Below are positions 23,330 to 35,325 of a stretch of 64,000 nt of DNA, piece by piece (the stretch's first letter is position 1; each line of letters starts with the position of its first letter). The stretch is taken from contig NC_053392.1 of assembly GCF_905171765.1 (NCBI RefSeq), positions 399,397,899 through 399,461,898 of the forward strand, in the 5' to 3' direction. The translations under genes were made by a program, and so were the position numbers. Below the pieces are notes generated by a model. The model made no database searches, was not told the origin of the DNA, and worked only from the letters and a program-made list of their open reading frames with translations. Origin of the DNA: Bufo bufo (lineage: Eukaryota; Chordata; Amphibia; Anura; Bufonidae).

Positions 23330-24360
23330 ACAAGGAGCTCACATAGGGGCACAGGGAGCTTACATAAAAAACACAGAGAGCACACACAGCGAGCACAGGG
23401 AGTGCACACAGCAGGCACAGGGAGCGCACACAGCGGGCATAGGGAAGCACACACACAGCGGGCACAGGAGAGTGCACACACAGCGGGCACAGTGGAGAGC
23501 ACACACAACGGGCACAGTGGAGTGCACACAGCGGGCTCACACGGGAGGTCACAGGAAGCACATACAGCGGGCACATGGATCACAGGAAGCACATAGAGGG
23601 GGTATAGGGAGCTCACACAGCGGGCACAGGGTAGCGGGCAAAGTGGAGCGCACACAGAGCGGGCACAGGGAGCACAGACAGCGGGCACAGGGAGAACATA
23701 CAGTGGGCACAGGGGAGCTCACACACAGAAAGCACAGGGGAGAGCACACACAGAAAGCACAGGGAGCACACACAGTGTGCACACAGAGGGGGCACAGTGA
23801 GCTTATACAGTGGGCACAAAGAGCTCACACAGAGTGCACAGAGAGCACACACAGCGGGCACAGAGGAGCACACACAGAGCGGGCAGAGGGAGCACAGACA
23901 GCAGGCTCAGGGAGAACACACAGCGAGCACAGGGGAGCGCATACACAGAAAGAACAGGGGAGCGCACACACAGAAAGCACAGGGGGGCGCACACACAGAA
24001 AGCACAGGTAGCTCACACAGCGTGCACAGGGAGCCCACAAAGCGTGTAGACAGAGGGGGCACAGTTAGCATATAAAGGGGGCACAGAGAGCTCACACAGC
24101 GTGCACAGAGAGCACACACAGCGTGCACAGGGATCACACATAGGGAGCACACAGCGGCACAGGGAGAGCATACAGCAGGTACAGGGAGCTCATACAGCGG
24201 GCACAGGGAGCTCACACTGCAGGCTCACACGGGGGGCCCAGGAAGCACACACAGCGGGCACAGGGATCACACACAGGGAGCAAACAGAGGGGGCATAGGG
24301 AGCACACACAGCGGGCACAGTGAGCTCATGCAGCGGGCACAGGGGAGCGCACACAGAGCA
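23330..24360 (+). repeat. Minisatellite with CACACAGCGGGCACAGGGAG-type unit
   Basis: About 45 variable copies of a 20-23-bp purine-rich unit. Because the unit rarely makes stops, several frames on both strands stay open by chance. Confidence 0.9.
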
Positions 24361-24429
24361 ACGGCTAGAGCACTGTCTTAGATAGAGTGCAGAAGCCCCC
24401 TGCTGGCCACAACCGGCATATATTATATA

Positions 24430-24770
24430 CTAGTGATCTTATACCATTGATCTCTACCTGAGGTGCAGATTAGCTCATTTGACGCCCTCTGCTGCCCACA
24501 ACTGGGATATACCTTATACCATTGATCTCTATCTGAGGTGCAGATTAGCTCATTTGACGCCCTCTGCTGCCCACTACCGGGATATATTATATACCATTGA
24601 TCTCTACCTGAGGTGCAGATTAGCTCATTTGACGCCCCCTGCTGCCCACTACCGGGATATATTATATGCCATTGATCTCTACCTGAGGTGCAGATTAGCT
24701 CATTTAGCGCCCCCTGCTGCCCACTACCGGGATATATTATATACCATTGAACTCAATAAAATAATGCAGG
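24430..24770 (+). repeat. 75-bp tandem repeat, about 4.5 copies
   Basis: TAGCTCATTT recurs at 24471, 24546, 24621 and 24696, exactly 75 apart. Since 75 is divisible by three, one frame stays open with a repeating 25-residue peptide; I regard that as incidental. Confidence 0.9.
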
Positions 24771-25175
24771 ATAGCTCAGCGTTTTGCCACGCCCACGCCC
24801 TTTACCCCCCCCCCTTCCCCCGCCCCAAAAATTCATGATGGCCGAACTGTGAGCATAGTGTTAGTTGTAATATACACCTGACACAGTGCTGTCACGGGGC
24901 ATGGCGGCCGTTTAACCCATTCTATGCCGTAGGTACCGCTGTATGGAAGGGGTTATCAGGGAGCCCTCCCCCATTTGTGCCGCTTTGCTTGCTGTGCAAG
25001 TGTGTTTGAAGTGTGACAGGAGGCTAGATCCCTCCCTTCTACATCAGTCATCTGAGCTGCTCTGGCAGCGCTGGAATGAAAAAAAAAAAAACACTTTAAA
25101 AAATATAAATAAAATTTAAAAAAATAGAAAAAATAATAAAAATCTGCTCTATATAAATATCTCATGACCTACCCG
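24771..25175. other. No gene seen
   Basis: C-run and A/T-rich low-complexity stretches (24806-24828 and 25079-25145) separated by unique-looking sequence. Confidence 0.5.
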
Positions 25176-25447
25176 CATCCGCACCGAACGCCAGTGTGAA
25201 AGTAGCCTAAGTCAATGGGGATGGATCCGTTTTCACTGACACAATATGGTGCAATTGAAAACCGATCCGTCCCCCATTCACTTTCAATGCAAGTCAAGAC
25301 GGATCCGTTTTGACTTAGACTTTTTTTTATGAATAATGCAAACGGATCCGTTATGTACGGATGCAAGCTTTTGCATTATTGGAGCGGATCCGTCTGTGCA
25401 GATACAAGACGCATCCGCACCGAACGCCAGTGTGAAAGTCGCCTAAG
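25176..25447. mobile_element. MITE-derived segment with GGATCCG motifs
   Basis: GCATCCGCACCGAACGCCAG occurs at both ends (25176 and about 25411) in the same orientation, each followed by TGTGAAAGT and GCCTAA. Inside are short inverted GGATCCGTTTTGACTT-like arms. Related in style to the element at 19749-20252. Confidence 0.5.
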
Positions 25448-25744
25448 GCGAAAGCTGTAAAAAATATAAAAAACTAATTGTCCATGAAAAGCGTATTTTT
25501 TTGTTTGTCACCTTATATCAGAAAAAGCGTAACGCCAAAGCATCGTAAAGCCCAATATAATCTTGAATAGCACAAATCACACCTTCACCTTGCCCCGCTT
25601 ACAAAAAGAGTAAAATACAAATTGGTCCTGAAAAGCCGTTACATTTTTTGTTGTTGTTGTTTTTTTTCACCTTACATCAGAAATAACTTAACATGAAGAG
25701 ATCAAAAAGTACAATATAGATCAAGATAGTACAAATTACACTGT

Positions 25745-26790
25745 CAGCACTGATTTATGGGCACGTGGGAGTGAGCAGCACTGATTTATGGGCTCCGGGG
25801 AGTGAGCAGCACTGATTTATGGGCTCCGGGGAGTGAGCAGCACTGATTTATGGGCACGTGGGAGTGAGCAGCACTGATTTATGGGCACGTGCGAGTGAGC
25901 AGCACTGATTTATGGGCACGTGCGAGTGAGCAGCACTGATTTATGGGCTCCAGGGAGTGAGCAGCACTGATTTATGGGCTCCAGGGAGTGAGCAGCACTG
26001 ATTTATGGGCTCCAAGGAGTGAGCAGCACTGATTTATGGGCTCCGGGGAGTGAGCAGCACTGATTTATGGGCTCCAGGGAGTGAGCAGTACTGATTTATG
26101 GGCACGTGCGAGTGAGCAGCACTGATTTATGGGCACGTGGGAGTGAGCAGCACTGATTTATGGGCACGTGCGAGTGATCAGCACTGATTTATGGGCTCCA
26201 GGGAGTGAGCAGTACTGATTTTTGGGCTCGGGGAGTGAGCAGCACTGATTTATGGGCTCCGGGGAGTGAGCAGCACTGATTATAGGTTTCAGGGAGGGTG
26301 CAGCCCTGATTTATAGGCTGTGCGGGAGGGAGCAGCACTGATTTATAGGCTCCGGGGAGGGAGAGCAGCACTGATTTATCGGCTCCGTTAAGAGAGCAGC
26401 ACTGATTTATAGGCTACGGGTGAGGGAGCAGCACTGAATTATGGGCTCCGGGGAGGGAGCAGCACTGATTTATGGGCACCGGGGAGGGAGCAGCACTGAA
26501 TTATGGGCTCCGGGGAGGGAGCAGCACTGATTTATGGGCTCTAGTAAGTAAGCAGCCCTGATTTATAGGCTGTTGGGGAGGGAGCAGCACTGATTTATAG
26601 GCTCCGGGGAGGGAGAGCAGCACTGATTTATCGGCTCCGTTAAGTGAGCAGCACTGATTTATAGGCTATGGGTGAGGGAGCAGCACTGAATTATGGGCAC
26701 CGGGGAGGGAGCAGCACTGATTTATGGACCCTAGTCAGGGATCAGCACCGATTTATAGGCTTTGGTGAGGGAGCAGCACTGATTTGTAGC
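25745..26790 (+). repeat. Minisatellite, about 31-bp unit
   Basis: About 33 copies of AGCAGCACTGATTTATGGGC followed by a variable TCCGGGGAGTG-like part. Two sub-types, with GGCACGTG and with GGCTCCGG, alternate in blocks, suggesting block-wise amplification. Confidence 0.9.
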
Positions 26791-26879
26791 AGGGCAGCAC
26801 TACTGGGGAAGGGAGCGGCAGGCGCTTTCCACCCCGGGAGGCTCTTGGGTGGACGGCAGCTGTGCATGAATTTCCTCCT

Positions 26880-27085
26880 CCACATCTCCAGGGTCTGCAG
26901 CTGCTGCAGAACCTCATAATACTCACCTTAGCTGCTGCATAACCTCATAATACACACCTCAGCTGATTTTCAGGTCATAATATACACCTCAACCACTGCA
27001 GGTCTTAATACATACCCCAGCTACTGCAGAACCTCATAATGCACACCTCAGCTGCTGCTGAACCTCCTAATACACTTCTTAGCTG
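26880..27085 (+). repeat. Short tandem repeat, about 29-bp unit
   Basis: About six copies of a unit containing AACCTCATAATACACACCTC and GCTGCTGC. Confidence 0.7.
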
Positions 27086-27349
27086 CCCACAGAATCCTCT
27101 ACAAACACTGAAAATTTTGGATTCCTGACCCTTTTGGGGCGGCTGGACGAGACTTCTATGGCTGGGGGTGGGGGGGGGAATGAAGGGGGGGGGGAGTTGT
27201 CACTTTATGGAAATCTATACCCTGGAAAGATTCATCCTAAGCCGGCTAAGAAACCCCGACTTTGATGCGCTGTTGTTCTTCGAGGGAAAGTCCCACAAAA
27301 TAGTCCTCTTGAAGCAATGCCCCTCCTCTTATTTTTTTTTACTCTATAT

Positions 27350-28110
27350 GACAGCGGTATTTTTTGGCCTAAATGTGACACTCACTTATGCATGTGTAAT
27401 CCCAGATGTGCAATATATTAGAGGCTTTTTTCACCCCAGTAACCAAAAAGGCGTATTTCTGGCCTTAATGTAACAATCACTTATGCACGCGTAATCACAG
27501 ATGTGCAATATATTAGAGGCTTTTTTCACCCCAGTAACCAAAAAGGCGTATTTCTGGCCTTAATTTGACAATCAATTATGCACGTGTAATCACAGATGGC
27601 AGGATATCAGAGGGTTTTTTCACCCCAGTAAGCCAAAGCAGGATTTCTGGCCTTAATGTGACAATCACTTATGCACGTGTAATCACAGATGTGCAGTATA
27701 TCAGAGGGTTTTTTCACCCCAGTAAGAAAAAAGCTGTATTTCTGGCCTTAATGTGACTGTCACTTATTCACGTGTAAACCCAGATGTGCAGTATATGAGA
27801 GGCTTTTTTCACCCCAGTATGCCAAAGCCGTATTTATGGCCTAAATGTGACCGTCACTTATGCATGTGTAATCCCAGAGGTGCAGTATGTAACCAAAAAG
27901 CTGTAGTTCTATCCTAAATGTGACAGTCACTTATGCATGTGTAATCACAGATGTGCAGTATATTACAGGCTTTTTTCACCCTAACCAAAAAGCTGTATTT
28001 CTGTCCTAAATGTGACCGTCACTTATGCTTGTCTAATCCCAGATGTGCAGTATATTAGAGGTTTTTTTCACCCCAGTATGCCAAAGCTGTATTTCTGGAC
28101 TTGCAGATAG
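27350..28110 (+). repeat. Tandem repeat, about 95-bp unit, eight copies
   Basis: CACTTATGCA-type motifs recur at 27386, 27481, 27576, 27669, 27764, 27858, 27931 and 28023. One unit (27858-27931) is shortened by about 22 bp. Open frames across it follow the repeat. Confidence 0.9.
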
Positions 28111-28990
28111 CCTATGCGGGTGCACTATTGTTGCATAAAATATCAGGTATTGATATTGATGAAATGAAGAAAAAAAAGTTTGTTTTCAGCAGTAGTTGGC
28201 TACGGGCAGGCTTAAAAAAATTGTGCATTGCACCCACAAAACACTTTTTCTATAGATCGCTGAGTACATAAACCAGTTCTTGATAAGATCGCTCCCTGAT
28301 CTCTCCCTCACAGCAGCTGCAGCCTCTCCCTACACCAATCCGAGCAGAGTGACGGGCGGTGCTACGTGACTCCAGCTTAAGAGGCTGTGTCACATGCTGC
28401 AGTTGGCCAATCACAGCCATGCCAATAGTAGGCATGGCTGTGATGGACTTTTGGGGCCAGTAGTATGACGCTTGTTGATTGGTTGATTTGCAGCCTTTCA
28501 AAAAGCGCCATAAAAATCGCTGAACACCGAACCCGAACTTTTACGTAAATGTTCGGGTTCGGGTCCGGGTGCCAAAAAACCTAAAGTTTGGTACAAAATC
28601 GAACTTTACAGTTCGGGTTCGCTCAACTCTAAGAATGAGTACTACACCTTTCTAGTCGATTACGCTGAACGGCTAATGATAAAGATCCTGGTGGTCTTTG
28701 GAATGATTGGGTGCAGTCGGAAAAAGCCTGCATGTCAGTCCACTTGGTATATCTGATGTGCCTGTAGAGCAAAAGCACCTGGGTGAGAACAACTGGCTGA
28801 TGTAAATGTGGCATGGGGATGGGGAAAGGTGGATTGTGCAGAATGACAGATTTTACTGTCATTACTGGTGAACTTCCTGGGGTGGAGATGAAGCCCCAGG
28901 AAGGAAGATTGAGCTTCTGTGAGGAATATGAAGCCCGCTGTGGGGTAACTAAGCCCACCACGTCCCATTCCATTTCCAGGAGACGATTAC
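28111..28990. other. No host gene; one dispersed repeat near 28515-28635
   Basis: 28515-28635 carries direct and inverted TTCGGGTTCGG motifs (CCGAACCCGAAC and GTTCGGGTTCG), the look of a small MITE. 28636-28990 shows no exon or repeat I can support. Confidence 0.4.
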
Positions 28991-29345
28991 AGGGTTTGTG
29001 CAGAAGGAATATATTGATGACCTATCCTCATGACAGGTCATCAATATCTGATAGGCGGGGGTCTGACAACCCAGCTGATCAGCGGTTTGAAGAGGTGACG
29101 CTCCATGCGAGAACTGCTTCCTCTTCATTACACTCAGCGGCGACTCCTTTGCAGTGGTGGCATTCAAGTGAATAGGGCGAGTACTTGTGATTACACTTCA
29201 CTTCCGAAACCACGGGCAGTGGAGCACTGTCTCCTCTTCAAACAGCTGATCGGTCGGGGTGCCTGGTGTCGGACCCCCCCGCTCAGATATTGATGACCTA
29301 TTGTGAATAGCTCATCAATGTATAGCACCTACACAAACCCTTTAA
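28991..29345. mobile_element. MITE-like repeat ending in CCCTTTAA
   Basis: The ends AGGGTTTGTG (about 28992) and CACAAACCCTTTAA (about 29332-29345) are inverted. Just inside, TATTGATGACCTAT appears near both ends. The CCCTTTAA terminus is T2-like. Confidence 0.55.
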
Positions 29346-31054
29346 GTCCCAGGGAGGAAGATGAAGCAGTCCTCTTGGCATGACTGACCTCTATTGAGTT
29401 GGAGCTAGCATCCTTTCACACCCACAGTACCTGAGGTCCACGCAACAAGAGAATGGGAGGTCGGTACCCGGGGCCATGGAACTGTGGTCAGGACACAATG
29501 AGTGGCCATGTCCGATCAGCTACCAGGGTTGAAGATTATGCACTTAGCTGGAAAATGTCAGGAACCTTGAGGACCACAGCCACCCTCACTGCCTCAGTCA
29601 ACGCTCCTACCCTCTCCTCTCTTCTCACCTAGTGCGCTGCACATCAACTTTATCATGACACGAGTTCCTTTTTGATAAATTTGTCATCACTGAAAAGCTT
29701 GTCATCTCTGCTCCATCCTCTTGCTGCACAGGTTTAAAAACGCACCACTGGATATCTGGCTTTGTCGCTATGCAATATTTAATGAACGCTCACTCCGAAG
29801 CAATACCACCCAAACCAAAGATTATGAAAGAAGTGCACAAAACACTTAATTTGGGTGTAAAATAGAGAAAATTTAATAAACATCAAATGACTGTATTTTT
29901 ATTCAGTGCCTCAAATTTATTCTCAGGCCAATCGCTATCAATAGGGCACTGAACATGGCACAACCCGACTCACGAAGAGTCACCGAGCCCCCCCCCCACC
30001 CCCGTACTAAGGAGAGGAAAATTCCCTGTGGGGGAAACCTCTAGGGAACCATGGCTGGAGGGTTGCCCTTCCCTTGGGCTTAGAAGGTTAATACCAAAAT
30101 GGAACAAGATATTTTATCAGAAGGTGTACATTTTCAATGAGACATGATAGAAATTCATTAAAGATATGACAGAAAGGACATCAAATAGTCATACATGTTA
30201 AAGAGTTAAAGAAACAGATTAGTAAGCAGTTACACAATATTAAACACTCTGTGCCAGCCTCTTACGGAGATTGCCAAATTCGACCACTCCTGGCCTTACA
30301 CGTAAATTTTCAGCAGCTGGCGCTGGATGTGAGGGAGATCTGGCTGCAGCATCTGTCGACCCATTGATGGCGAGGGATAATTTGCATGATCTGGCTGGCT
30401 AGGCGAATAGGGCTGATCTGGCTGGCTAAGCGGGCGTCCCCTTCCTCCCTCTACAGATGGTGAAGCTCCAGGTCTCCAGACACATCAAGCATGGCTCTGC
30501 AAATGGCCGTTTGTCCTTTTGTTATGGAACCTTCATCTGTGGGTACTTTATGTCATAGACTTATGCAATTATGACATCAGCAGCACAATTGCCATAGTTA
30601 CTACAGGGGCTTATTATTGATACCTACCTCATGCACTTTAACTATGAAGTCAGCCACAGTGGTCCCAAGTATTAACCCTTTCTTGACTGACTGGAGACTC
30701 TACAATGTACTTGTCACTAGAAAGGCCCTAATCACTATGGCATTTAAAAGCTGCCCTAACAATAGTAATTTAGGGAGTGTAATGACAGATTTGAGGTGTA
30801 ATATGCACATCCATGCCCTCAAGTCCATTTGCTACATCTGAATTTACACAGATTCCAGTGGACTTTTCTTTTGGTGCCAATAAGTAGCGATCTACAAAAC
30901 TATCACATTATCAAGATTTTAGTATAACCAGTTTCTTATACATTGTCTTTGAAATGACCAATACCTCATCTAAAAAAAATAAGCATGGCAGCTTCCACAA
31001 AGAGTACACATTCAAAACGAATAGGAATCATGATTGGTACAGAGAAGAATTAAG
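29346..31054. other. No gene or clear repeat seen
   Basis: This 1.7-kb stretch has no open frame with a recognisable motif, no consistent exon chain and no obvious tandem or inverted repeat. A C-run lies near 29990-30003. Confidence 0.4.
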
Positions 31055-31180
31055 GGGTTCATTTATCAAACTGGTGTAAAGTAGAACTGGCTTAGTTGCC
31101 CATAGCAACCAACCAGATTCCTCATTTCATTTTCCAAAGGAGCTGTCCAAAATAAAAGATGGAATCTGATTGGTTTAATT
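31055..31180. mobile_element. Partial copy of the 16293-16467 MITE
   Basis: TCATTTATCAAACTGGTGTA and the following bases match the left arm; the right arm breaks off after ATCTGATTGGTT. Confidence 0.65.
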
Positions 31181-31796
31181 TATGCTACAGATTTCCACTG
31201 TATATTTCACCGTTTGCAATGCGTAGAGTTAGATCTTTGGTAAATCCGCACCGAAATCCACTGTGGAATGTCAGCAAAATCTGCAGTAAAATTTCCATTT
31301 TGGGCAATCTTCCCCATGTGGCCATGCCATAGCAGCCAGAACTGGTAGTGTACGTGCGTATGTCCTACCAGCCCTACAACATAATGAAGGTGACATTCCA
31401 GGATCTGCTTAGAGGGTGCAGGGCTTGTTCTATCTGGAAATTTATGGCACATTCCCAGGTTACAGTGTCTAGGTTCCTACCTCTGACACCTGCTGCTGTC
31501 TCAAGAACGGGACCCTGTCACACACGGCCAGGAAAGGGGAAAGTGGCCGACGTTGTGCTGCTCTCTCCTTTCACTTTAGTGGGGCTTAAGAAAATAGCCA
31601 AGTAGGCGAGCTCCGCTCTTTTCGGATGTGACATTTTATATATGGATATGCCGTTAATGGGCAGATATTTTACCCAGCAGGGCAGGTTTTGTCTATCAAT
31701 CTGAAACAGTTGGTTTCCAACCACATATTTACTATGCTTTTCTGTGCTTCTATAGGAACTCGACTTTATGGATTAAACACACAGCAGTCATAGCAT

Positions 31797-32027
31797 CAGT
31801 CATAGCAGTACGCAGACCTGCAGGGTATTGCGATGTGAGGTCACGGTCAATAGGCAAACGAGGGTTACTCACAGTTTGTAGGGAGACCCTGGGCAGGCGT
31901 ACAGCAGTGATGGAGAGGCTGGCACAGGAGACCTCTGGGGCACTCTCTGTATATAGGGACCAGGCCTGATGGTGGGTGAGGTGCCCTGGATGTTGCAGAT
32001 GTTTAATGTGCCTAGGGCAAGGTCCCT
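31797..32027 (-). repeat. Fragment of the 3957-5102 LTR family
   Basis: This stretch follows 3964-4186 closely, with small indels, and stops where tyrosine recombinase sequence of the DIRS element begins. It truncates that recombinase gene. Confidence 0.65.
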
Positions 32028-32536
32028 GCCGCACTGCAAGTGAATTCGCCTGGCCTAAGGAACCCGTAGAAGCCCAAATACATAGCAGCTTTAAAGACCA
32101 AGCTGGAGAAGGGCCCAAAAGGAGCACCATCCAGGGCTGAAGACAACCTCCCCAGTGACGCCCTGTCTACGGGACGGGGGATTGGCCCTACCCTTCTGGA
32201 CGCCTCGCAAGGTGGCCCTGATCGCGTGCGCAGAAAAAATGGAGCCCCACCTGGGTTGCGGAGCATGGCATGGTGTTGGACACCCGCCAGGTATAACTTA
32301 ATGGTGTTGTATGAGAGATGCAAATGGTGATGACAGTGGGCAATGAATGCCATGATGTATGGAATGTCCGCCAGGTCACCCTGTGGGTGCAGATTCGAAA
32401 ACCCCTGGAAGGTTCTTATGCCTGAAAGATAGTTCCTGGCCGTATTGGGGGCGAGGGACTGCTGCGCCAGGTCTCTTGCCGAAGAGACGAGCATACTTAG
32501 CCCATTGTCAGGGAACTGAAAGCCGGGGTGGGACAT
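32028..32536 (-). pseudogene. DIRS tyrosine recombinase, truncated
   Basis: The product would integrate circular DNA copies of the element. The N-terminal core-binding domain is readable (SLAPNTARNYLSGIRTF, LAGVQHHA), followed by the start of the catalytic domain with FKAAMYLGFYGFLRPGEF, where the Arg is the expected first catalytic arginine. The HxxR and catalytic Tyr region is missing because the gene runs into an LTR fragment. It overlaps the end of the RNase H frame by about 40 bases, as in many DIRS elements. Confidence 0.8.
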
Positions 32537-33497
32537 CTGAGTGGATCGGCCTCTGGCATGACCTGAAAAAAGAGGGTGAAATTAAACCGGGATAGCGCGT
32601 CAGCCGCCACGTTTTGCTGACCCGGAATGTGGCTACAATACACACGGAAGTTGTGTGACAGGGCCAGCCATACCAGCTGGCGCAACAGGGCCATGATTTT
32701 GGGGGACTTGGACCTGTCCTTGGCTAGGATGTCGACTAGGGCCTGATTGTGCGTGACGAACATCACTGGCAAGTTAGCCCAGAGATGACCCCAAGCCTGA
32801 ACAGCTGCGACAATGGGGTACAACTCCAACAGGGAGGAGGTGCAGATGGACTCGGCATCCTCTAGGACAGACATGGGCCAACGGTCAGATGCGGCGGCAT
32901 CTGAAAAGATAGTCGGGCAGGAGGGTGACCAAGGAGAGACGAAGAAGGAGACGCCGTTCCACCGGGACAGGAACAACTCCCACATGGCCAGGTCTGCCAT
33001 TGCCTGGCCGTCCAAATGGATGACGCTGTCCTGCTCGGGTGCCGAGGGAAGAAGCTGGAGCAGCCTCGACACGAATGTCCTTCCCTGGGGCATGATCCTA
33101 GATGCGAAATTGAGCTGGCCCAGAAGAGATTGTAACTCGACTCTAGTGAGGTACCCAGAGGAAGCCGCCTGGGAAATGACCTCTCGACACTGAGCGAGTT
33201 TCTCTTCCGGGAGGCTGGCCTGCAGCTTGACAGAATCCAGGATGATGCCCAGGAACGAGACCCTCGTGGCGGGACCCTCCGTCTTGGACTCCGCGACCGG
33301 AACAGCCAGATGTCACAGCCACTATCTTTGGCTATGACCTTCCGTCCTTGCTCGTTCGGCGCTCCTCGCTGAAGTTCCGTTCCTGTGTGTCATTTGTGGT
33401 TCTTTATGGGTTAACTCCCCTGTGTGCCTATTAGGAGTTAATCCTCTGTCTGCTCCATGGGTGTGGCCTCTCTGCTGCACCCATAGAACCTGTACAG

Positions 33498-35030
33498 GTC
33501 CTTCTAAAAAAATTTGGATATTGTGATAAAGTTCATTATTTTCTGTAATGTACTGATAAACATTAGACTTTAATATATTTTAGATTCATTACACACAACT
33601 GAAGTAGTTCAAGCCTTTTCTTGTTTTAAAATTGATGATTTTGGCATACAGCTCATGAAAACCCAAAATTCCTATCTCAAAAAATTAGCATATCATGAAA
33701 AGGTTCTCTAAACGAGCTATTAACCTAATCATCTGAATCAACTAATTAACTCTAAACACCTGAAAAAGATTCCTGAGGCTTTTAAAAACTCCCAGCCTGG
33801 TTCATTACTCAAAACCGCAATCATGGGTAAGACTGCCGACCTGACTGCTGGCCAGAAGGCCATTATTGACACCCTCAAGCAAGAGGGTAAGACACAGAAA
33901 GAAATTTCTGAACGAATAGGCTGTTCCCAGAGTGCTGTATCAAGGCACCTCAGTGGGAAGTCTGTGGGAAGGAAAAAGTGTGGCAGAAAATGCTGCACAA
34001 CGAGAAGAGGTGACCGGACCCTGAGGAAGATTGTGGAGAAGGACCGATTCCAGACCTTGGGGTACCTGCGGAAGCAGTGGACTGAGTCTGGAGTAGAAAC
34101 ATCCAGAGCCACCGTGTACAGGCATGTGCAGGAAATGGGCTACAGGTGCCGCATTCCCCAGGTCAAGCCACTTTTGAACCAGAAACAGCGGCAGAAGCGC
34201 CTGACCTGGGCTACAGAGAAGCAGCACTGGACTGTTGCTCAGTGGTCCAAAGTACTTTTTTCGGATGAAAGCAAATTTTGCATGTCATTCGGAAATCAAG
34301 GTGCCAGAGTCTGGAGGAAGACTGGGGAGAGGGAAATGCCAAAATGCCTGAAGTCCAATGTCAAGTACCCACAGTCAGTGATGGTCTGGGGTGCCATGTC
34401 AGCTGCTGGTGTTGGTCCACTGTGTTTTATCAAGGGCAGGGTCAATGCAGCTAGCTATCAGGAGATTTTGGAGCACTTCATGCTTCCATCTGCTGAAAAG
34501 CTTTATGGAGATGAAGATTTCATTTTTCAGCACGACCTGCCACCTGCTCACAGTGCCAAAACCACTGGTAAATGGTTTACTGACCATGGTATTACTGTGC
34601 TCAATTGGCCTGCCAACTCTCCTGACCTTAACCCCATAGAGAATCTGTGGGATATTGGGAAGAGAAAGTTGAGAGACGCAAGACCCAACACTCTGGATGA
34701 GCTTAAGGCCGCTATCGAAGCATCCTGGGCCTCCATAACACCTCATCAGTGCCACAGGCTGATTGCCTCCATGCCACGCCGCATTGAAGCAGTCATTTCT
34801 GCAAAAGGATTCCCGACCAAGTATTGAGTGCATAGCTGAACTTAATTATTTGAAGGTTGACTTTTTTTGTATTAAAAACACTTTTCTTTTATTGGTCGGA
34901 TGAAATATGCTAATTTTTTGACATAGGAATTTGGGGTTTTCATTAGCTGTATGCCAAAATCATCAATATTAAAACAAGAAAAGGCTTGAACTACTTCAGT
35001 TGTGTGTAATGAATCTAAAATATATATAAT
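33498..35030 (+). mobile_element. Tc1-like transposon, right end truncated
   Basis: The left inverted repeat (from about TACAGGTCCTTCTAAAAAAA to 33720) is about 220 bp. The right one (34900-35028) matches its inner part but stops at AAAATATATA, missing about the outer 70 bp, where a MITE fragment begins. The transposase frame inside is open. Confidence 0.85.
33823..34827 (+). CDS. Tc1-like transposase (DD34E), open frame
   Basis: The 334-residue product would bind the inverted repeats and cut and paste the element at TA sites. The N-terminus has two helix-turn-helix regions: ISERIGCSQSAVSRHL at about 28-43, and TVYRHVQEMGYRCR at 97-110 following a basic GRKK/RR linker. The DDE core has D148 in LFSDESKF, D238 in FQHDLPPAH and E273 in NPIENLW; exactly 34 residues separate D238 and E273. 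The usual QDNAPCH-type motif reads QHDLPPAH here, with the catalytic Asp kept. Length is normal for the family and no stop or frameshift is seen. One inverted repeat has lost its outer end, so this copy itself should not move, though the protein could act on others. Confidence 0.93.
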   Translation: MGKTADLTAGQKAIIDTLKQEGKTQKEISERIGCSQSAVSRHLSGKSVGRKKCGRKCCTTRRGDRTLRKIVEKDRFQTLGYLRKQWTESGVETSRATVYRHVQEMGYRCRIPQVKPLLNQKQRQKRLTWATEKQHWTVAQWSKVLFSDESKFCMSFGNQGARVWRKTGEREMPKCLKSNVKYPQSVMVWGAMSAAGVGPLCFIKGRVNAASYQEILEHFMLPSAEKLYGDEDFIFQHDLPPAHSAKTTGKWFTDHGITVLNWPANSPDLNPIENLWDIGKRKLRDARPNTLDELKAAIEASWASITPHQCHRLIASMPRRIEAVISAKGFPTKY

Positions 35031-35108
35031 GGGTCCGCAAAAAAAAAAAAGGAGAACGGCACAACGGCGGCCACGGATGCACACAACGGTCGTGTGCATG
35101 AGGCCTAA
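35031..35108. repeat. MITE fragment at the truncated Tc1 end
   Basis: CGTGTGCATGAGGCCTAAG matches the end of the MITE at 15790-15938. The other end is missing; an A-run lies at 35039-35050. Confidence 0.5.
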
Positions 35109-35325
35109 GGCTGAGGTTTCCTCAGTTCTGTGTCAGCTCTCCTGGTGTGTGTTGTCTTGTCCTGCTCCTGTTTGTACTCACTCTCCCATGCTGCTGCACC
35201 CATGGAACCTGTATATAACGCTGAGGTTTCCTCAGTTCTGGGTCAGCTCTCCTGGTGTGTGTTGTCTTGTCCTGCTCCTTGTTTGTACTCACTCTCCCAT
35301 GCTGCTGACCCATGGGATCCGTGTC
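35109..35325 (+). repeat. Tandem duplication of about 110 bp within the solo LTR
   Basis: CTGAGGTTTCCTCAGTTCTG starts both copies (35111 and 35220). They differ by a few bases. Confidence 0.85.

Noticed and set aside
23236..24215. Overlapping long open frames on both strands, Cys/Pro- or His/Thr-rich
   Set aside because: They follow the about 20-bp minisatellite; all frames stay open because the unit rarely encodes stops. No start context, splice signal or motif supports a gene.
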